From: Petrolisthes cinctipes
Taxonomy: Eukaryota; Arthropoda; Malacostraca; Decapoda; Porcellanidae
Direction: 5' to 3'
DNA length: 64,000 nucleotides
Assembly: GCA_033782935.1 (NCBI GenBank)
Contig: JAWQEG010001541.1
Span: forward strand, 1 to 64,000
This document shows, one piece after another, positions 22,401-31,383 of this stretch. Below the pieces are notes generated by a model. That model was not told where the DNA came from, ran no database searches, and saw nothing but the letters and a program-made list of their open reading frames with translations. Each line of letters begins with the position of its first letter. Position 1 is the first letter of the stretch. A program made the translations under genes and the position numbers.

Positions 22401-22529
22401 ATGACAAGAATATTATAAACAAACTAATGAGTTTTCTGAGGGAGACAAAACTTTATGACCTTATACAGATTGATATAATTAAATGGAATTATTGGTTTAA
22501 TGACCTTTGGCTATATGCCACTGGTTAAT

Positions 22530-22930
22530 AGCCAATAAATCCAACAAGTGAGTGAGTGAGTCTTGCTTGCTCTCGGCTGGTGTCTCTTCCCTCCTGGTAG
22601 CGGTGGTGTTATAAACAGACTTCACCTTACTTACATCGATGTGGTAATACCAATTGTCAGTTTTCAGAAGGCAGAGTCTTGGAAGATATACTAACTAACT
22701 TGTTCTTTCATTACTGGGATAATTTATATGTAATTGTAATCTTGGAAGATGTATTCACTAACTTGTTCTTTCATAATGGGATTATTTCTATTTATTTGTA
22801 AATTATTGTATTATTTTTATGTCAATGTAAATTTTTGTGTTTCATTTAATTTGTTGTATTGTAAGCTAATTGTTAAGTATATGATTATTGAATTCAATGA
22901 CTTGGCTTTTCATATCCTTTATTTTTAGTG
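22530..22930. other. Unassigned AT-rich stretch with a 66-bp tandem duplication
   Basis: 'tcttggaagatatactaacta' at about 22675 recurs in diverged form at about 22741, each followed by 'acttgttctttcat'. No ORF or element ends recognised. Confidence 0.5.
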
Positions 22931-23310
22931 ATGCGTTAACCTGCTAAAAACCCTAGACATCAGTAGTGGTCATTACACAGTCCATATCACGCCTCCTTCC
23001 ATTCCTTCCCACAACACACTCTTCCCTCCATTCCCACACTCTTCCACTCCCTATCCTTTCATATGAGTTTCAGACACCCTACACACACCTATTTAACTCT
23101 TTCAAGCACACTCCACAATCTCTCTCCTTTTCACCTCATTCACCATTCCATTCACATTAATCGCTACTACTCTCAAACATTCTTTCCCTTTCCTGTCCCC
23201 CACAGGGCAGACTGGAGACCCCTCCCCGCCACTGGCCCATTGGAGGGCCACTGTTGGCTGGCAAGGCCAACGCAGCGCTCGGTGCTCACCCCCTGAGGGA
23301 CAAGGGTCAT
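22930..23310 (-). pseudogene. RTE-like LINE 5' fragment (UTR and endonuclease start)
   Basis: Minus-strand translation gives LRVVAINVNGMVNEVKRREI (about 23175-23115), then in broken frames VSETHMKG, EECGNGGKSVLWEGMEGGVI and LLMSRVF. The first block is the strand opening an AP-endonuclease domain (Asn of VNGM) and SETHMKG is its Glu motif. The CG-rich stretch 23195-23310 upstream is the likely 5' UTR. It appears to be the same LINE type as the RT fragment at 8320-10450, but the two are over 12 kb apart and separately truncated. Confidence 0.7.
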
Positions 23311-23409
23311 CAACATTGTCAAGCTTTTTTTTTTTTAAGTACCTAATAATAATAAAAGACAGAAAAAGGAAAACAAATTGCACACTATACACTTAAAAAA
23401 ATAATTATA

Positions 23410-23660
23410 ATTATAATTTAAAAACAATTTCGTCACTAATAATATTAAAAGGGAAGTTAAAATCTATATGTGGGGGAACCTATTGTGCCCCCACACCGCC
23501 TCCCCCTTCAGCTTCACCTTCAGCTTCTATAAAGTAAAATACTGATAAAAACAGGGAGGTGTCCCCCGAGGTCACCACGTGGAGGCGGGGTGAGACTTAC
23601 CTACCCCTCCTGTGGAGGGGTAGGTCACCGAGATTCTTTATAAAAGAACTTCCCAATTCT
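23410..23660. other. Hairpin-rich unassigned segment
   Basis: Contains two short perfect stems: tgtggggg/cccccaca at 23469-23476 and 23488-23495, and cctacccctcc/ggaggggtagg at 23600-23610 and 23614-23624 with a 3-base loop. No coding signal. Could be a MITE or an unrecognised structured RNA. Confidence 0.4.
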
Positions 23661-23799
23661 TAATGGTAGCCAGTGTGCAGTGGCTGCACCTTATACCACA
23701 TTGGTTACGATACTGCCACTGTGTAAAACTAACAATGACTCCACTAAAGGTTCATATAACCTACGAGTTGGACCCCTTGTCTGTCAGAGGTCTTGTACT

Positions 23800-23990
23800 G
23801 GTGCTGGAGCCTCACCACCCATGGAAATAAAGGCAATTGGTGCTGGAGCCTCACCACCCATAGAAATAAAAGTAAATGGTGCTGGAGCCTTACCATCTAT
23901 AGAAATGAATGTAAATGGTGCTGGAGCCTCACCACCCATAGAAATAAAAGTAAATGGTGCTGGAGCCTTACCATCCATAGTCATGAAACT
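23800..23990. repeat. 39-bp minisatellite, five copies
   Basis: 'ggtgctggagcc' starts at 23800, 23839, 23878, 23917 and 23956 (exact 39-bp period). Units alternate between a 'tcaccacccatagaaataaa' type and a 'ttaccatctatagaaatgaa' type in order A-A-B-A-B. Because 39 is divisible by 3 the unit stays open in several frames, but no flanking gene supports translation. Confidence 0.95.
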
Positions 23991-24092
23991 ACTACTGTAC
24001 CTGGATTATTACTACTATTATTATTCTGTCATTAATTATTATCATCATTATTTGTGTACCACAGCTTGGATGCATGTAGGTTGGAGTATTGA

Positions 24093-24093
<1 letters not shown>

Positions 24094-24141
<48 letters not shown>

Positions 24142-24196
24142 GTAATAGCTGATTTAAATTAAAGGGGGGAGGGTAAAGTGTTGGTGGGCAACCTGG

Positions 24197-24241
<45 letters not shown>

Positions 24242-24312
24242 CTAACCAAAGGTACAGGTTACTATTATCATCATCTGTAGCACACACACACACATACACA
24301 CACACACACATA
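24094..24312. repeat. (AC)n microsatellites with duplicated flank
   Basis: AC tracts at about 24094-24136, 24200-24239 and 24280-24310. 'tctctaaccaaaggtaca' follows the second and third tracts (about 24240 and 24318), so tract plus flank of about 78 bp was duplicated. Confidence 0.9.
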
Positions 24313-24362
24313 CTACATCTCTAACCAAAGGTACATGCTACTATTAATATCATCTAAATGTA

Positions 24363-24573
24363 CAGTCGGCCTCAGGAATTCGTACACAAAGCATTATTTA
24401 AAAGGAGTTGTTATTCTGCACATACTGTAAGCATTGTTCTGCTGACTGATTCAAGTATTACCTAAATAACATTAATAGAAGAATTTTGTGTTAGAAAATT
24501 AATATACTATTTTTTTTAGTTGTTACGAACCCTTGATGTCACAGTGGTGTATACGAATTGCTGATGCCGACTG
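24363..24573. mobile_element. 211-bp Tc1/mariner-type MITE
   Basis: Inverted ends: CAGTCGGCCTCAGGAATTC on the left; on the right the complement reads CAGTCGGCATCAGCAATTC. TA lies directly outside both ends (24361-24362, 24574-24575). No ORF. An element of identical length with related ends is at 55507-55717. Confidence 0.8.
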
Positions 24574-24633
24574 TACCTCAAATATGTCTAACAGGATATT
24601 ATACAACACAATAAGATAAGCTGTTTTAATTAA

Positions 24634-24798
24634 GTGGAGAGTATTGTGCTGGTGGTGGGAAATGTGGAGCAACTGATGCCTCCAACATATTCCAAGTAAC
24701 AGAACACTAATATTATTGTTATTCTCATCCTGTTGTTTCCTGGTATACTTTGGAGGAATCAAGGCACTCTAATGTACCAAAGTGTGTGTAATACACCC
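24634..24798 (-). mobile_element. TTAA MITE ('CCTCCAAA' family), copy
   Basis: 165 bp with TTAA outside both ends (24630-24633, 24799-24802). Arms: 'gatgcctccaacatattcc' and 'gtatactttggaggaatca'. Orientation is opposite to the copies at 2547 and 7164. Confidence 0.8.
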
Positions 24799-24802
24799 TT
24801 AA

Positions 24803-24998
24803 TTTGTTTGTGGCATGTTGGAATGTTACTGATTCACCCAAACTATTCAAAACAACAACAAAACATAAGACACTAGACCTAAGCCATCCCACCCCTATAA
24901 AATTCTTACTAGATTCAGGCCACCATTAATTTTGTTCATCTGGTCCTGTTGTTTCCTGGCATACTTTGGAGGAATCAAGTTGCTTTACTGTACATTCA
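24803..24998 (-). mobile_element. Diverged CCTCCAAA-family copy
   Basis: Begins at the TTAA that ends the previous copy. Arms 'gattcacccaaactattc' and 'gcatactttggaggaatca' are recognisable; the right edge is unclear. The two copies lie head to tail, as if one inserted at the edge of the other. Confidence 0.6.
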
Positions 24999-25037
24999 TG
25001 ATACATAGGGCCATATGCAATTGGTGGTGTTGACGGT

Positions 25038-25113
25038 AGTGTGTGTGTATGTGTTGTGTGTATGTGTGGTGTGTGTGTATGTGTGTATGTGTGGTGTGTG
25101 TGTATGTGTGGTG
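25038..25113. repeat. (TG)n imperfect microsatellite
   Basis: TG/TATG units lie immediately upstream of the tRNA-like sequence at 25113. Confidence 0.9.
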
Positions 25114-25345
25114 TGCAGTGACAGAGTGGATAAAAAGACGGACTGAGGATGTCAAGGACCCGGGTTCGAATCCTCGAGGAAACGTCTGGGATTTTTCAGA
25201 GGTGAACTGGGTCCAGTTGTTCGGCAATTATCCTGGCTACACCGACACATCAAGAAAATATCCCCTACATCGTCGTCAACTCACCATATTCCAAGATGCT
25301 GTGAGTGACGGTGTAGCTGCTCTCCCTTGATAGTGACGTGTATAA
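25113..25345 (+). mobile_element. tRNA-derived SINE candidate
   Basis: The first 70 bp resemble a tRNA: an A-box-like TGACAGAGTGG (25119-25129) and a perfect B box GGTTCGAATCC (25163-25173), 33 bases apart, matching an internal pol III promoter. No clean cloverleaf with a normal acceptor stem is visible, and about 150 bp of unrelated sequence follow, so a SINE head is more likely than a functional tRNA. The 3' end is not defined. No A-rich or LINE-like tail was recognised. Confidence 0.55.
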
Positions 25346-26040
25346 ATAAGGTGTCGTCATCTAATGGGACAGAAGAGAAGCTATGGTACAGTTGCGGAAG
25401 GGAGTTTCTTTATCACCCTGGGCTCCTCTATACCCTACCCCACAAGGAGGTGACGGAGGTGTAGAGAGTTGAACATATAACGACGGAGATGATTGGTCGA
25501 TAAGTTGCTAGGAAAGTTTAGTGATAATATAACCTTATTATATCTAAACAAGAGAGCATTGTGGTGAACTAAATATATTATGTTTATTTGCCATATATAC
25601 AGTATATGAAGAACAGTAGCATATATTGTTAATGAGGAACTGAATTATAACGCATACTGAAATAACTCGTATTTTATTCTCAGTTGTGGTTGTCATACAT
25701 CAGCCAACTGATGGTGATGGGAGGGGATCTGCCTGGCATTGCTTCATGGGCTCACGGCTCGTGCTGTGATTCGTTTTATGGCTTCAAATATTAATTTCTA
25801 CCTTAGTAATAGGGATAGGTTATATGCTTTTTATATAATTATAGACAAATATATGTGTGGTGTGCGTATGTGTATATGTGTGGTACTGGTACAATGGCAC
25901 TGTAGTGTGTGTGTATGTGTGTGTATGTGTGGTGTGTGTTAGTGTGGTACCGGTACAATGGCTCTGTAATGTGTGTGTGTGTGTTTATGGAATCATCATA
26001 CTGGTATCACACCATCGTCAACATCATCAATGGGTGGAAA
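25345..26040. repeat. Unassigned stretch with TG-rich minisatellite
   Basis: No gene recognised. About 25855-25985 contains a repeated unit 'gtgtggta..ggtacaatggc' separated by TG tracts (two to three copies). Confidence 0.6.
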
Positions 26041-27965
26041 ATCACACTGACGTGATCATGAATGTAAGTAATAAAACCCAAACTGGTAGACGAAATATTT
26101 TATTCCAGAAGTTTCGGTGACCTCTGTCGCCCTCTTCAGTAGAAATACAGGTTAAGAGTGGTACTGTACATCCATTACTTTCGAGTGAGTTTATATACAC
26201 TACGTTGTGACCCGCCAGCAACCTCACTTCACCACCTAATCCGTCGTGCCTGTTGCCCGAGGCACTTCACTGATGGGTGGTGGGAGTACTTTTGGCGGCA
26301 AACACTTACTGACTAACCCTTTCATGACTGGGTCTAACTTAAACATACCCTCTAATAGGTTAAAATTATTGTACTTATTAATACATACTAATTCAACAAT
26401 CCTACGTTTCTTAGAATTGCTACATTTGTACAACATTTGGCACGCATTCCAATCTATTCTATGGTTCTTTTCATATGAATGAACAAGGATTGCAATGTTG
26501 TTGTTTCCTACTTTGCAGGCATATTTATGTTCCTTTATATGGATGTTCAAATCCCTGCCAGTTTCACCCACATAAACTAAATCACAATCTTGGCATGGGA
26601 TTTTATACACACCGGCAGTGACTTCGCTCTTGGGCTTACTCTTAACTAACAAAGATTTTAGCCTATGGTTGAATTATACCTAAATGCAATGTTTACATCT
26701 AAATCCTGACTCACAGCTTTGACAACATCAAGGCTTGACACATAGGGCAATGTTATGTATGGTTTCTGTTTAACAGGAGATTTTGGCACGAAAAATGATT
26801 TCCTAGCTTTGAAGTAAGCTTTCCTTATGAACTATTTGGAGTATTTTATGTCCAATAATATTTGCCAGATTTTAGCATTTTCCGGATCTAGGTGCTGGGG
26901 ACTAGAAATTCACAGTGCTCTGAGAAACATAGAAGAAACCACTGACATTTTGGTTGAAATATGGTGGTATGAGAAAAAATGAATATACAGATTACACTGA
27001 GTAGGTTTTCTATAGACTGAAAAACTGAGAGAGTTATCATCTTTTTGTAGAAATGGAAGGGAGTCATTTGTTTTCCACTCTACTTTGAATTTAATGGAGG
27101 GAACCAATACATTGAGATTTGAGAAAATATCCTCAGAATTGTTAAGGGTATTAGGCCAAAAGGAAAAAATGTCATCAACGTATCTGAACCAAGTAAGATC
27201 TGGGTGAGAAATGGTTGTAAGGATGGGAAGTCTCAAAATATTCCATGTACAGGTTACTCATAATTGGAGATAAAGGAGAGCTCATCCCCATGCCAAACTT
27301 TTGCTTATAAAACTGGGTACCAAAGGAGAATGCATTACAATCTACACACAGGCTAATTAATTGGAGAAACATATCTTGTGGCATTCCTAAGTTAATGTTA
27401 CAGTCAGGCAATTTCTCTGCTAAAAATCTTAACACATCATCAAAGGGAACTTTTGTATATAAGGAATCTACATCAAAACTTACTAACTTTCCATTGGAGA
27501 AATTTAGGGAATGAATTATATATATGTGAACTGGAGAAAGTGCCAACCAAAGGTGCTAGTTTACTGGCCAGAAATTTCGATAATATATAGGTAAAAGAAC
27601 CTGTCTGGGCGATGATTGGTCGTAGAGGAACATGTTGCTTGTGTGTCTTGGGTAATCCATAGATGTAGGGTAGTCCGGGATTGATTTGTATGAAATTGCT
27701 GGCATCCACGTCTAGCACATCTTTTAAAAGGTTTCTTACTTTTTTGTTGAAGTCTGAGGATAACCGCTTTAGAGGCGAGGACACAAGTTTCTCAAACGTT
27801 GAACGATCACTGTCTTAAAAGGTTATCCATCTTTGTAAAATAATCTGGTTTATCTAAAATCACCACTGAATTACTTGGTTTGATCAGTTGAATTGTGAAG
27901 CAACTATGGATATCCATCTAGTATATTTTTAATCATGGAAGGTAAGGGCTATGGTGTAGAAAATT
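26040..27965 (-). pseudogene. Penelope-like element: RT and GIY-YIG endonuclease
   Basis: Reading the minus strand: SVVILDKPDYFTKMDNLL (about 27860-27820); LPYIYGLPKTHKQ and LRPIIAQTGS (27784-27473 frame); SFDVDSLYTKVPFDDVLRFL and KFGMGMSSPLSPIMSNLYME (27546-27175 frame); then TWFRYVDDIF with the catalytic VDD and SVYRKPTQCN (27236-26910 frame). Downstream at 26652-26236 is the GIY-YIG nuclease: GVYKIPCQDCDLVYVGETGR, then the conserved Arg/His region IKEHKYA. These are the two signature domains of canonical Penelope elements, which use the nuclease to nick target DNA. At least four frameshifts or stops break the ORF, so it is dead. The 3' part (26220-26040) is the usual conserved tail. Confidence 0.93.
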
Positions 27966-27979
27966 TCCTTGCTAACCCC

Positions 27980-28096
27980 TCCCCTGACTGAACCACCAGG
28001 TTTTGGAGGAACTTCTGGTACTCCACCCTCGTTTTGGTGGATTTACGTAGGTCATAATGTAAATATTTGTCTGTATTCTTGTGCTTCATTCTGTTA

Positions 28097-28143
<47 letters not shown>

Positions 28144-28241
28144 TCATTGGATTTTCATGGGTCCCGCCTACCCTTATGTATTGTTGTCTGCCTATTGATT
28201 GATTCCATGGCACAAGGAATTGAAAAAAAAAAAAACTCCCT
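27980..28241 (+). mobile_element. 5'-truncated copy of the 29615 LINE (3' end)
   Basis: The sequence from 'ctgaaccaccaggttttgga' to the A tail at 28228-28241 matches 35005-35222, including the ORF2 C-terminus (HPRFGGFK-like codons), a TG microsatellite in the 3' UTR (28106-28141) and 'cctattgattgatt.ca.gg'. Divergence is visible but modest. It sits directly upstream of the Gmr1-like element. Confidence 0.85.
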
Positions 28242-28244
28242 GAA

Positions 28245-29614
28245 TACATAAATATCTTTTGGAAGAAAGAGTGGATTAAAATTGTCAGATCCCTTTACCT
28301 GATCACCCAGGTAAACTCACTAAGTCGGTAATTAAGGATGTTGTTGTAAAATATTTAGTGAAGCAGGGAATTGTGGACACCCCTGCTCTACCCGACACTG
28401 AAGATGAGGAATAAGTCCCTTTTAACCTTGACACTATCCCTCCAACTCAGTCTGCTAAAACACCGGGTGGTAAGAGTAATAACAAACCTGAAGTTTCTCA
28501 GGTTGAAAAGCTCCGGGTAGAGATGTAATACCAGCTCGAATGGGAGAATATTTAACTAGAAAGAGAAAAACTAGAACTCGAAAGGGAGAAGTTGGCAGTG
28601 GCTAGAGAACAAGGTAGAGAAGGAAGCAGAGTGGAGGAAAAGGAACTATCCTTTAATTAACATGTCTAGTGTAACTACAATGATATCTGCTTTTGATGAA
28701 GGTGATATTGAGGGTTCATTCAGCCTTTTCGATTGATTAGCAACTAAAAACGAGTGGCCTAAAGATGTCGCTGATTGTGCCCCTAAACAAACAGGTAAAT
28801 CATTTTGTACTTACACTTACCTAGATAGACCCAATGACTATGAGTTTGTCAAGCAACAGATTCTGTATGTCCATGTGGTAACCCCAGAGACGTACAGAGA
28901 TAAATTCAGGAAACTGGTCAAAAATAAGCATCAAACATATGTGGAATTTGCATGTGATAAGCTTAAATATTTTAAGAAATGGCTAAATGTTCTCTCGGTC
29001 ACCACCTATTCAGAACTTATTAATCTCATTGTCCTAGAGGAATTTAAAAGAAAAGTGCCCTTACCTATTGTGAAATACATAGAGGAGAGGGGCGAGATGG
29101 AACTATTGAGGGTGGCGGAACAAGCAGATGTGCAGGCTTTGAGGCTCCAGATCTAGTCGAGGCGTGAGGGAGACCTCACTCTTTCTGTAAAAAGTTCCTC
29201 TGACGATTTCAAGTACAAAGATGCTAAGGATAAGCTGAGGGGTAGCGGGTTCACTACTAGCCAATTAACAGTGTATACTGTAGGAAGCCAGGCCATACTA
29301 TTGCTTTTTGTAAACACCCCAAATGTACAAGTAGTAGGAAAAGTTTCATCTCTACTGCATCAGGTTCCTCTACCTCATCAAATCCTGTAGCTTCTAATAG
29401 TAGTGTTGTCCAGTCAAAACAGTTGTTTGATGACTTTATTTTTGATGGTGACGTGGCTTTGACAAAGGAGGGTCAGACCTATCCTATTAAGGTCTTACAA
29501 GACACGGTGGCTTCTCAGTCCATACTGCTAAGTAATGTTCTTCCCCATCTAGAAGATAACTTTACTGGAGATAAGGTATACTGTATACTAATTTCCAGTC
29601 TCACCTCTCAGACT
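28245..29614 (+). pseudogene. Gmr1/Gypsy-type LTR element: gag and protease
   Basis: Plus strand with several stops. About 28290-28640 encodes a charged N-terminal region ending in a coiled coil (LEREKLELEREKLAVAREQG). About 28690-29160 is a capsid/SCAN-like gag domain (TPETYRDKFRKLVKNKHQTY, and VKYIEERGEMELL). A zinc knuckle remnant YCRKPGHTIAFC lies near 29280, lacking the first Cys. At about 29480-29520 the protease motif reads VLQDTVASQSIL, where DTG has become DTV. The element is interrupted at 29614 by a LINE and resumes at 35223. No LTR of this element is visible. Confidence 0.8.
29605..29614 (+). repeat. Target site duplication, left copy (CTCTCAGACT)
   Basis: The 10-bp sequence CTCTCAGACT directly precedes the LINE 5' end and recurs at 35223-35232 right after the A tail. 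Confidence 0.85.
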
Positions 29615-29900
29615 CAGTCTCGCTCCAGAACAGGTGGAGTGTGGACGTTCTTGTGGCGCTCTGCCTCCATTCTCGTTTGTGTTGTTTTGGAGCTCTTGTT
29701 TGTGTTTTTTGTGTTGTTTGTGAGTTCTTGTTTGTGTGTTGCTGTTTCTGTGGTGTTGCTGGTGTTGTTTGTCTGTTGTGGTTCTGTGTATAGTTTTGTT
29801 GTGATTTTCTGTGTGTGTGTGTGTGTGTGTGTCCCTGGCTGATTGAGTGTTTAGTTGTTTGTGTTGTTGTTTCCTTTCCATCTAGGCCTTGCCTGGCCTG

Positions 29901-31383
29901 ATGGAGAGTGCGGATTCCTGCTTGGAGGCCGACTTGGCAATGTTGGAGGAAGACGAGTCTCCAATTGAGGATCACTGGCCTGAGCTGCCTTCTCGCAACC
30001 CTCCCCCCGTCTCCTCGGTCACTCCGCAGCACAGGTTGCAGTCGTCCACCTCCTCAACCTCTACCAAGCGACCTGTTGATGCCTCGTCCGACTCCTCGCA
30101 GGATTCCGATGGTGTGGACTGTTTGCCTCCAGCTGCCAAGACTGCCAAGGGTGCTTCAGCTGTGCACGACGTACCTTCTCTGCCTCACCCTGGTGTTTCT
30201 TCTTTGTATACCAACTCCTTGCCCTCGTCCAACCTTCCTGCTTTTGCCCCGAGAGATGCCTATGTCAAACTCTCCTTCTCTGGAAACCCATCTACGGACA
30301 CAAAGCTGCGTTGGTTGTCTGATGTCAACAGGGCCTTCCAGTTGCAGCGTGAACTGGCTGAAGTCAAGATGGCTGCTGTGACCTCCCGGTTTGTCTACAT
30401 CTCTAGGAAGCGTCAGGACATCATTGATAGAGTGAAGGCTGGTGAATTTTTATCTCTGCCTCTCATTCTTGAAGACTCACCTGAGAGGCCTCGTAAGTTC
30501 CCCAGCTACATCCTCACCCGTTTTCCTATTGATGTTGACCCGAAACTTGCCAAAGGATACCCTGGTGTGTACTTTGCCCGTCGTTTTTTTCCAAGATGGT
30601 TCCCCCATTAGCCGTATTGTTGTTGTCTGGAGTCAACCCGATCCACCTCCAAATGAGATTTCCTTTGATTTCCTCCCTTATCTTCCACCGTGTGAGGTGA
30701 GGAAACTTCATAATGACCAGCCTTGGTGCTACAGGTGCTGGGGAGTTGGGCATATCTCCCGGTACTGTTCTGCCAGGCTGAAGTGTGCATGGTGTGCGGC
30801 CGACCATGATTCCAAGACGTGTCCTGTCAAGGGTGAACCATCACGTCCTGCTGCCTCCACCTCTGAGCCTTCACCTCCTGAAGATACGTCTCGATGGAAG
30901 TGTCCACGATGCCTTCAGCCAGGGGTTAACGTGTGGCATGGATGTACTCGACGTCAGGTCCAGGCTCGTGTCTCTACTATTGCTCCGCCTCCACCACCAC
31001 CACCACCACCACCACCACCACCACCTCCCCAGTCTGTTCCTCCTACCAACCCTGCCTCACCTCCAGACCTGGCCCTCCGCAAGTCTGTTGCTACCCTCAT
31101 GGCACGATGTACGGCTCTTGAAAACCGCTTTTCTCCCCTTGAAGCCAGGATTGATGGGCTGGTTGCCGCTCAGGCTGCCAATGACTCCAAACTCTCCACC
31201 TTGGTCGAGGCTCAGCAGGCCATCATCTCAACTGTCACTACCCTTACCGAAAAGATGGATACTGTTGCATCTCGCCTTGAAAAGCTTTTCGAGTCAGTCC
31301 CTTCTCCTGGTCCATCTTCTTCTCCAGGTCGCTCATCTGCCCCCACTCACCGGACTTCTACCTCCAAATACAGAGTTCGCTAG
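29901..31383 (+). pseudogene. LINE ORF1 (zinc-knuckle nucleic-acid-binding protein)
   Basis: Starts at ATG 29901 (MESADSCLEADLAML). An acidic, Ser/Pro-rich N-terminus is followed by an RRM-like domain (about 30255-30700) and zinc knuckles CYRCWGVGHISRYC, CAWCAADHDSKTC and CPRCLQPG...WHGC (about 30730-30945). A 15-residue proline tract coded by CCA/CAC repeats (30985-31027) precedes a predicted coiled coil (LMARCTALENRF to SRLEKLFES). A seventh T in the run 30584-30590 shifts the frame; with six it would read through. Otherwise the ORF is intact. The stop (31381-31383) overlaps ORF2. Confidence 0.88.

Larger units (their letters stand above)
16885..22530 (+). mobile_element. I-group LINE, near full length, decayed
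   Basis: A plus-strand element with a GC-rich 5' UTR (about 16885-17421), an ORF1 gag with zinc knuckles (17422-18343) and an ORF2 with endonuclease, RT, RNase H and a terminal CCHC finger (about 18668-22400). It ends near 'gccaataaatccaacaagtg' and a GAGT repeat (about 22528-22560). RNase H after RT plus a CCHC gag places it in the I/R1/LOA assemblage; I-group is my best reading. No target duplication was established. Confidence 0.8.

Noticed and set aside
23590..23640. U1 snRNA-like 5' end (ACTTACCT)
   Set aside because: Only eight bases match; the following stem is not U1 stem I and no Sm site was found.
23800..23990. CRISPR array
   Set aside because: Five tandem 39-bp units without unique spacers in a eukaryotic repeat region; a minisatellite.
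25113..25185. Functional tRNA gene
   Set aside because: No acceptable acceptor stem and the anticodon loop cannot be placed with U33; better read as a SINE head.
29423..29842. 139-residue ORF taken as one protein
   Set aside because: It is a chimera: protease of the Gmr1-like element up to 29614, then the 5' UTR of the inserted LINE.
30785..31360. N-terminal 190 residues of the long ORF2 frame (His/Leu/Pro-rich)
   Set aside because: This part is an alternate frame of ORF1; ORF2 homology starts only at about 31385.
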